Source: Roseicyclus sp.
GTDB lineage: Bacteria; Pseudomonadota; Alphaproteobacteria; Rhodobacterales; Rhodobacteraceae
Assembly: GCA_018401055.1 (NCBI GenBank)
Contig: JAGYLB010000112.1
Coordinates: 62,001 to 126,000 of the forward strand
Length of the DNA: 64,000 nt
Direction of reading: 5' to 3'
The stretch's first letter is position 1. Each line of letters starts with the position of its first letter. A program made the translations under genes and the position numbers. The notes beneath the pieces were generated by a model that worked only from the letters and a program-made list of their open reading frames with translations, was not told the origin of the DNA and searched no databases. Below are positions 59,026 to 64,000 of the stretch, piece by piece.

Positions 59026-60522
59026 CTAGCGCAACAGGAACAAGGTGATGGACGGAAATGCGACGAGGATCACCACCCGGATGATGTCCGAGGTCACGAA
59101 CCACATCACTGCACGGTAGGTCGCCGTCATCGGGGTGGAGCGGTCCATGGCATTGATGATGAACAGGTTCATCCCCACGGGCGGGGTGATCAGCCCGACC
59201 TCGACCACGATAAGCACGAGGATTCCGAACCAGATCGCGGTAAGTGTGGTGCTGAAATCGGCATGCATCGCCTCGGTCACCGGGCGCAGGCCCAACGCGC
59301 GGAATTCCTCGCGCACAAGGGGGATGCCCTCGGCCAGTTTTGCCTGCGCCTGGGCAAGCAGGTCAGGGGCCATTGCCATGCCGTCCGCGATGCCTTCGGC
59401 AAGGCGCGCGGCCTGCATGTCGATCAGCGAGATCAGCCCGAAATCCATCTGCGCCATCACCGGCCAGAAGATCGGGATGGTCAGCAAGATCATCGACAGG
59501 CTGTCCATCAGGCAGCCCATGATCAGGTAGAAGACAAGGATCAAGATCAGCACGGTCAGGGGCGCGTAGCCTTGGCTGACCACGAATTGCGACAATTCCT
59601 GCGGCATCTGCGTAAGCGCGAGGAAAGAATTGTAGAGTTTTGCCCCCAGAACGATGAAAAAAATCATCGCCGATGAAACGGCGGTGGTGATGATGCTCTC
59701 CTTGAACAGCGCCCAGGTCATCTTGCCCTTCACAAGTGCCAGCAGCCCCGTTCCTGCCGCCCCTACGGCAGCCCCTTCGGTCGGCGTGAACCAGCCCGTG
59801 TAGATGCCCCCCACGACAAGGCCGAAGACCACGATCACCGGCCAGATCTCGGCCAGCGCGCGGAACCGTTCACCGTGGGCGCACCGCGGCTCGCGCAGGC
59901 CTGCGCTGTCTGGGTTCATCCGCACATAGACCGCGATGACGATCATGTAGCCGATCGCGGCCAGGATGCCGGGCACGAAGGCGGCAAGAAACAGCGAGGC
60001 GATGTTTTGTTCGGTCAGGATCGCATAGATCACCAAGATGACCGAGGGCGGGATCAAGATGCCCAGCGTGCCGCCCGCTGCCAGCGTCGCCGTGGAAAAT
60101 CCGCCCGAATAGCCGTAGCGCTTCAACTCGGGCAGGGCGACGCGGGACATGGTGGCCGCAGTCGCCAACGATGATCCGCAGATCGCGCCGAACCCCGCGC
60201 AGGCGCCGACGGAGGCCATGGCGACGCCGCCCTTGCGGTGACCCAGCCAGCCCGAGGCGGCCGTGAACAGCGCCGAGGACATGCCCGAGAGCGTCGCGAA
60301 CTGGCCCATCAGCAAGAACATCGGGATGATCGAGAGCGAGTAACTGGAAAAGGTCGAATAGCTTTCGGCCTTGAGCAGGTTCATTGCCATGTTCGGGCTG
60401 TCGGTCGCCAGCCACAACCCGCCCACGCCGACGGTGAACATCGCCACTGCGATGGGCGCGCGCAGAAAGATCAGCGCCAGCAGGACCGGAAAGGACCAAA
60501 AGCCAAGTTCGAGCGCGCTCAA
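59026..60522 (-). CDS. dctM: TRAP transporter large permease DctM with an extra insertion
   Basis: A 498-residue, 12-13-helix permease. IIPMFLLMGQFATLSGMS, AAGGTLGILIPPSVILVIYA and FTPTEGAAVGA identify the family. It is longer than the usual 420-440 residues because of a hydrophilic insertion at about 360-427 (FGLISLIDMQAARLAEGIAD to EAMHADF) before the last helices. A TTG start overlapping the dctQ stop (TTGA) is inferred; no ATG fits. Confidence 0.88.
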   Translation of the reverse strand: MSALELGFWSFPVLLALIFLRAPIAVAMFTVGVGGLWLATDSPNMAMNLLKAESYSTFSSYSLSIIPMFLLMGQFATLSGMSSALFTAASGWLGHRKGGVAMASVGACAGFGAICGSSLATAATMSRVALPELKRYGYSGGFSTATLAAGGTLGILIPPSVILVIYAILTEQNIASLFLAAFVPGILAAIGYMIVIAVYVRMNPDSAGLREPRCAHGERFRALAEIWPVIVVFGLVVGGIYTGWFTPTEGAAVGAAGTGLLALVKGKMTWALFKESIITTAVSSAMIFFIVLGAKLYNSFLALTQMPQELSQFVVSQGYAPLTVLILILVFYLIMGCLMDSLSMILLTIPIFWPVMAQMDFGLISLIDMQAARLAEGIADGMAMAPDLLAQAQAKLAEGIPLVREEFRALGLRPVTEAMHADFSTTLTAIWFGILVLIVVEVGLITPPVGMNLFIINAMDRSTPMTATYRAVMWFVTSDIIRVVILVAFPSITLFLLR

Positions 60523-61103
60523 TGCTCCGCCCTCCCGCTGCCGGGCAGGGCGCTGCGGCCGGTCAGGGCCTCGATGATGCGGGCCGCCGCGCAATAGATG
60601 CCCACCAGCCCCGCAACAGTGGCCGCGACGAAGCTGGCGCCGTAAGCCCACCAGACAGGAAACTGCAGCAGGAATGTCGTCTGCCCATTGTCGATTTTCT
60701 CGACAAAGCCCGCGTAAAGCCGCCAGCCGATCACCACGATGACCACGGCCAGCATGACCTCCCAGAAAGCCACCAGAAAGCGGTTCACGCCGCGCGGCAT
60801 CATTCCCGTGAATATGTCGACCGTCGCATGCGAGGCATAGAGTTGGCAGATCGGCAGGAAGGAGAAGATGGCAAAGGCGATCCCGGCCTCGACCAGTTCG
60901 TAATCGCCCCGCACGGGTCCGACGCCCGTGCCCACAAGCCACGCCGCGAGACCGGGCAGCCAACCCTCCATCAGGTCGCTATGGCCCAGCGTGTTCAAGC
61001 CACGGCCCAGCACGCTGACGCAGGTCAGAACGACCAGCACGCTCAGCACAATGCCGCCCATCAAGGCCATCAGGCGGGCCGCTATTGTCACAAGGCTCAG
61101 CAT
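60519..61103 (-). CDS. dctQ: TRAP transporter small permease DctQ
   Basis: A 194-residue four-helix protein (GGIVLSVLVVLTCVSVLGRG, then ELVEAGIAFAIFSFLPICQL, FWEVMLAVVIVVIGWRLYAG). ATG at 61103 follows GGAGG. It caps DctM and is coupled to it by stop-start overlap. Confidence 0.88.
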   Translation of the reverse strand: MLSLVTIAARLMALMGGIVLSVLVVLTCVSVLGRGLNTLGHSDLMEGWLPGLAAWLVGTGVGPVRGDYELVEAGIAFAIFSFLPICQLYASHATVDIFTGMMPRGVNRFLVAFWEVMLAVVIVVIGWRLYAGFVEKIDNGQTTFLLQFPVWWAYGASFVAATVAGLVGIYCAAARIIEALTGRSALPGSGRAEH

Positions 61104-61161
61104 GCCACGCGGTCCTCCGCTGTGGGGTTTCTGGGGAAGGGGCGATGTAGCGGTTAAATCG

Positions 61162-61188
61162 CCCCCCGCAACAGGTCGTTGCGGGGGG
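61162..61188 (-). terminator. Hairpin between dctP and dctQ
   Basis: An 11-bp perfect stem CCCCCCGCAAC / GTTGCGGGGGG with an AGGTC loop lies 10 bp after the dctP stop. On the minus strand only GATTTAA follows, so termination would be partial. It probably stabilises the dctP mRNA and sets receptor expression above the membrane subunits. Confidence 0.55.
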
Positions 61189-61198
61189 AGGGTCTGGA

Positions 61199-62257
61199 TC
61201 AGTTGCCCTGGTTCTCGGCAATCAAGGCACGGGCCCGTTCGACCAGTGCCGCGCCATCGACGCCGCTGGCGGTGGTTTCCGCAATCCAGGCCTCGATCGT
61301 GGGCTCGGCGGCGGTGCGCCACTCGGCGACCTGTTCATCGCTTAGCGTGGTGATGGTGTTGCCGCGATCCTCGGCCATCTCGCGGCCGGGGGCGTCGTAT
61401 TCCTGCATCACCCGGCCTGCCATGGCCGAGAACTCCAAGCCTGATTCCGCGTCGATGATGGCACGCAGATCCTCGGGCAGGTTGGCGTAGCTGTCAGGGT
61501 TCATCGCCAGAACGAAGGTCGCGGTATAGAGCGCCTCGTCCCCGAACTCGGTGTGATATTCCACCAGTTCGGCGACGCGCAGCGAGGTCGTGACCTCCCA
61601 CGGGATCACGGTGGCGTCGATCACCCCCTGGCTCAACGCCTCGGGGACGGCGGGCACCGGCATGCCGATGGCCGTCGCGCCAAGGGCGGAAAACATCATG
61701 TTGGTCGCCCGTGTCGGCGCGCGCAGCTTGACGCCAGCCAGATCGCCCACTGCCTCGATCGGGGTGGAGGAATGGATCACGCCCGGCCCGTGCACCCAAA
61801 GACCCAGGACATGCACATCGGCGAAATCGGCGTCCAGCATGGTTTCTTGCCCCAGCTGCCAGTAGGCACGGCTTGCGGCTTCGGCGTTGCCGCCGGTCAT
61901 CATGAAGGGCAGCTCGAACACCTCGGTGCGCGGAAAACGACCGGGGGTATAGCCGGGCAGGGTCCAGACGATGTCGACGGTGCCGTCGATCACCTGGTCG
62001 ATCAGCTGTGGCGGGGCGCCGCCCAATTGCATCGCGGGAAAGCGCTGGATCTCGATCCGTCCGCCCGAAGCTTCCTCGATCCGGTCGGCCCATGGATCAA
62101 GGATGTTGGCGGGCACCGCGGCCTGCGCGGGCAGGAACTGGTGCAGGCGCAAGGTGTATTCCTGTGCCGTGGCAGCCCCTGCGACAAGGCCCAGGGCAAG
62201 GGTTGCAACCCCCAGCTTGAGAAACGCGCTACGCGCTGTCGTCTGTGTCGTGGTCAT
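61199..62257 (-). CDS. dctP: TRAP transporter substrate-binding protein DctP
   Basis: A 352-residue periplasmic receptor: signal peptide ending AGAATAQ, LRLHQFLPAQAAVPANI, the carboxylate-binding Arg in GVKLRAPTRATN, and IPWEVTTSLRVAELVEYH. SD GGGAGGATACC. Substrate unknown; proximity to hpd/fahA and a MarR regulator suggests an aromatic or keto acid. Confidence 0.9.
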   Translation of the reverse strand: MTTTQTTARSAFLKLGVATLALGLVAGAATAQEYTLRLHQFLPAQAAVPANILDPWADRIEEASGGRIEIQRFPAMQLGGAPPQLIDQVIDGTVDIVWTLPGYTPGRFPRTEVFELPFMMTGGNAEAASRAYWQLGQETMLDADFADVHVLGLWVHGPGVIHSSTPIEAVGDLAGVKLRAPTRATNMMFSALGATAIGMPVPAVPEALSQGVIDATVIPWEVTTSLRVAELVEYHTEFGDEALYTATFVLAMNPDSYANLPEDLRAIIDAESGLEFSAMAGRVMQEYDAPGREMAEDRGNTITTLSDEQVAEWRTAAEPTIEAWIAETTASGVDGAALVERARALIAENQGN

Positions 62258-62317
62258 CGGTATCCTCCCTTTGGAACAGGCGGTCGATAGGGGTGCCGCC
62301 TGATTCTGCGAAAAAGT

Positions 62318-62328
62318 TATATCATATA
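62318..62328. promoter_or_regulatory. Palindrome TATATCATATA upstream of dctP
   Basis: Five-base arms TATAT/ATATA around one C lie about 60 bp upstream of the dctP ATG in an AT-rich patch, the expected place for the operon promoter. It may be the MarR operator or simply a -10 region. Confidence 0.35.
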
Positions 62329-62421
62329 CCTATTTTCGCCAAGCCTGCTCTTTCGCCTGCTCTTGCCTGAGATGTCTTGCTCTGCCAAGACCGCGGGGCC
62401 ACGCGATTTGGATGGGACCTG

Positions 62422-62619
62422 ATGCGCCTGATCGACCCTTCGCATCCTTTTTTCCGCCCGGCCTGGCGGCGTGCGATCCTGGTCGCCGCGCCCTTTGCCT
62501 GGGCGGGCGTGGAATGGAGCTTCGACAACCGGATCTGGGCGTATCTTTTTGCCGGGATCGGCGGGTATCTGGGCTGGACCCTGTTCCTGACTTGGCGCCC
62601 GCCCGAAGACGACACCTGA
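62422..62619 (+). CDS. Small DUF3329-like membrane protein
   Basis: A 65-residue product beginning LIDPSHPFFRPAWRRAILVA, with two membrane segments (about 17-30 and 35-55) and ending in PPEDDT. Proteins of this kind, with HPFFRP near the start, are widespread in Rhodobacteraceae. The ATG at 62422 is chosen because it begins the conserved segment. Role unknown. Confidence 0.65.
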   Translation: MRLIDPSHPFFRPAWRRAILVAAPFAWAGVEWSFDNRIWAYLFAGIGGYLGWTLFLTWRPPEDDT

Positions 62620-62716
62620 CGCAGCCCTGCCTCAAAGATCCCGGCTTGGACTAACAGGCATCGCTATGTCGCCGTTGTGCACGTTCGACGGCTGAAGTTC
62701 TGGGAGACCAACCGCC

Positions 62717-64000
62717 ATGAAGCTTGATCCATCCGACGCCGCTTTGGCTGGCGCCGAACCTGTCGCTGCGACCGGCGCGACATCCGAGGCGATCCGCACC
62801 ATCGCAGATCGTGTCGGGCGCCTTTCTGTCGATATCGCGCGGGTGTCGGGGGATGTGTTGGACGTCTCGACGCTTGCGGATCTGCAGCGCGACCGGTTTC
62901 GCGTGATCCGCACACGCATGCATGACATGAGCCGACGCAGCACCGACGTGATCTCTGCTGCCAGTCAGGCGCTCGAGAGTTCCGCCAATGCCCAGACACA
63001 GGCCGACCAGACGACCGCCAATGTCGCGCAGGCGATGCAGGCCGTCGCCCGGTTGACCGAACAGGTGAACGAGATTTCATCCCATCTGGGGCGGGTCGTG
63101 GACTCGCTGGAGCGTGTGGCGCGGGTCTCCAAACATGTGCGCGGCATTGCGCGCCAGACCAACATGCTGTCGCTCAACGCCTCGATCGAGGCTGCGCGGG
63201 CCGGTGTGCACGGACGCGGCTTCATGATCGTGGCGGGCGAGGTCAAGAAGCTGTCCAATGAGGCCAGCATCGCCACGGACCAGATCGGGGAAACCATCGA
63301 CGAACTGACGCGCGAGGTTCAGATCGTGATCGCGCAAACGGATGAGGCAAGTTCGCTGTCGCTGTCCATCCGCGACCTGACCGACCGCGTCGATGGCGAC
63401 ATCGCCACCATCCCCGGCGCCATCGCGGATATCCGGCGGGCGCAGACCCATATCGTCGACGTTGCGGGCGGGATCGGGGTCGACATCACCACGACCGAAA
63501 CCGACGTGGACAAGATGACCAAGGACGTGGAGCAGCAAGCCACCAGCCTGACGCAGGCCAGTGCCGCGCTTCTGACCGTGACCGATCATGCCGAGGCCTT
63601 GACCGGGATCACGGCGCGACTGGGCGTCGAAACGGTCGATACGCCCTTCATCTCTGCGGTGACCGAGAAGGCCGCGATGATCTCCAAGCTGTTCGAGGAT
63701 GCGGTCACGGCGGGCCGCATCTCGGTGTCGGACCTGTTCGACGAGAGCTATGTCGAGATCCCCGGCAGCACCCCGGTCCAGCACATGACACGGTTCACGC
63801 GGTTTGCCGACCAGCTATTGCCGTTGGTTCAGGAACCGATGCTGTCCTTGTCGCCATCCGTCGTGTTCTGCGCCGCCATCGACCGGAACGGGTACATCCC
63901 GACCCACAACCTGAAGTTCAGCCAGCCCCAACGCCCCGGCGAGACCGAATGGAACACCAAGAATGCCCGCAACCGTCGGATCTTCAATGATCGGGTCGGT
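62717..64000 (+). CDS. Soluble methyl-accepting chemotaxis protein-like signal transducer (3' end beyond window)
   Basis: 428 residues are seen, with no membrane segment or signal peptide. A helical region (20-140) leads to the receptor signalling hairpin at about 143-185 (RGIARQTNMLSLNASIEAAR, GRGFMIVAGEVKKLSNEAS). A second helical stretch follows, then a sensor-like domain (DESYVEIPGSTPVQHMTRF, IDRNGYIPTHNLKFSQPQ, NARNRRIFNDRVG) typical of the end of alphaproteobacterial cytoplasmic receptors. It would sit in a cytoplasmic cluster and signal to CheA. The gene runs off the window in frame. Confidence 0.88.
   Translation, partial: MKLDPSDAALAGAEPVAATGATSEAIRTIADRVGRLSVDIARVSGDVLDVSTLADLQRDRFRVIRTRMHDMSRRSTDVISAASQALESSANAQTQADQTTANVAQAMQAVARLTEQVNEISSHLGRVVDSLERVARVSKHVRGIARQTNMLSLNASIEAARAGVHGRGFMIVAGEVKKLSNEASIATDQIGETIDELTREVQIVIAQTDEASSLSLSIRDLTDRVDGDIATIPGAIADIRRAQTHIVDVAGGIGVDITTTETDVDKMTKDVEQQATSLTQASAALLTVTDHAEALTGITARLGVETVDTPFISAVTEKAAMISKLFEDAVTAGRISVSDLFDESYVEIPGSTPVQHMTRFTRFADQLLPLVQEPMLSLSPSVVFCAAIDRNGYIPTHNLKFSQPQRPGETEWNTKNARNRRIFNDRVG

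Overview
The window is GC-rich bacterial DNA with tightly packed, often overlapping genes. Gene content and order point to an alphaproteobacterium of the Rhodobacteraceae (Roseobacter/Paracoccus-like): a soxSRT // soxVWXYZABCDEF thiosulfate-oxidation locus, an SqrR/BigR-type ArsR regulator, an ScfR-type fatty-acyl regulator, many FCD-type GntR regulators, and TTT and TRAP solute transporters. The lifestyle suggested is a versatile heterotroph that also gains energy from reduced sulfur. No rRNA, tRNA, CRISPR array, insertion sequence or phage gene was seen.

Layout. (1) 1-13.3 kb: an uncharacterised catabolic region with a 4,5-dihydroxyphthalate-decarboxylase-like protein, two FCD GntR regulators, three fumarylacetoacetate-hydrolase-fold enzymes, a TauE/SafE permease, a tripartite tricarboxylate transporter (tctB, tctA, tctC) interrupted by an LVIVD-repeat protein, two tandem aldo/keto reductases and an alpha/beta hydrolase. 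(2) 13.3-17.6 kb: a non-coding stretch, then three overlapping small lipoprotein genes and a large one-pass protein with a GspC/PilP-like end. (3) 17.6-31.3 kb: the sox locus, flanked by two YeeE/YedE-type permeases and carrying SqrR-like operator sites. (4) 31.2-41.7 kb: a hexuronate or uronate-derived sugar locus (SDR, GntR, three Gfo/Idh/MocA oxidoreductases, a sugar ABC transporter and mannonate dehydratase UxuA). (5) 41.7-45.7 kb: a manganese/iron ABC transporter behind two Fur/Mur-like boxes. (6) 45.8-48.4 kb: tryptophan 2,3-dioxygenase, kynureninase and a GNAT acetyltransferase. (7) 48.4-55.7 kb: a minus-strand operon, truncated sga - mcl - mtkA - mtkB - meh - mct, divergent from an ScfR regulator. 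It looks like the malyl-CoA/mesaconyl-CoA/citramalyl-CoA part of the 3-hydroxypropionate bi-cycle used as an assimilation module. (8) 55.8-58.6 kb: tyrosine/homogentisate catabolism (hpd, fahA, a small Rieske protein). (9) 58.5-62.3 kb: a TRAP transporter operon dctP-dctQ-dctM-marR. (10) 62.4-64 kb: a small membrane protein and a soluble chemotaxis receptor that runs off the end.

A practical warning. More than 30 single- or double-base indels interrupt otherwise well-conserved genes across all regions, including core sox, hpd, fahA, Rieske, mtkA and mtkB. Many lie in G/C or T runs or GC repeats, and good homologous protein sequence resumes in another frame on the far side. This pattern fits uncorrected sequencing error better than mass pseudogenisation. 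Coordinates below therefore span the inferred complete genes, and each break is noted.
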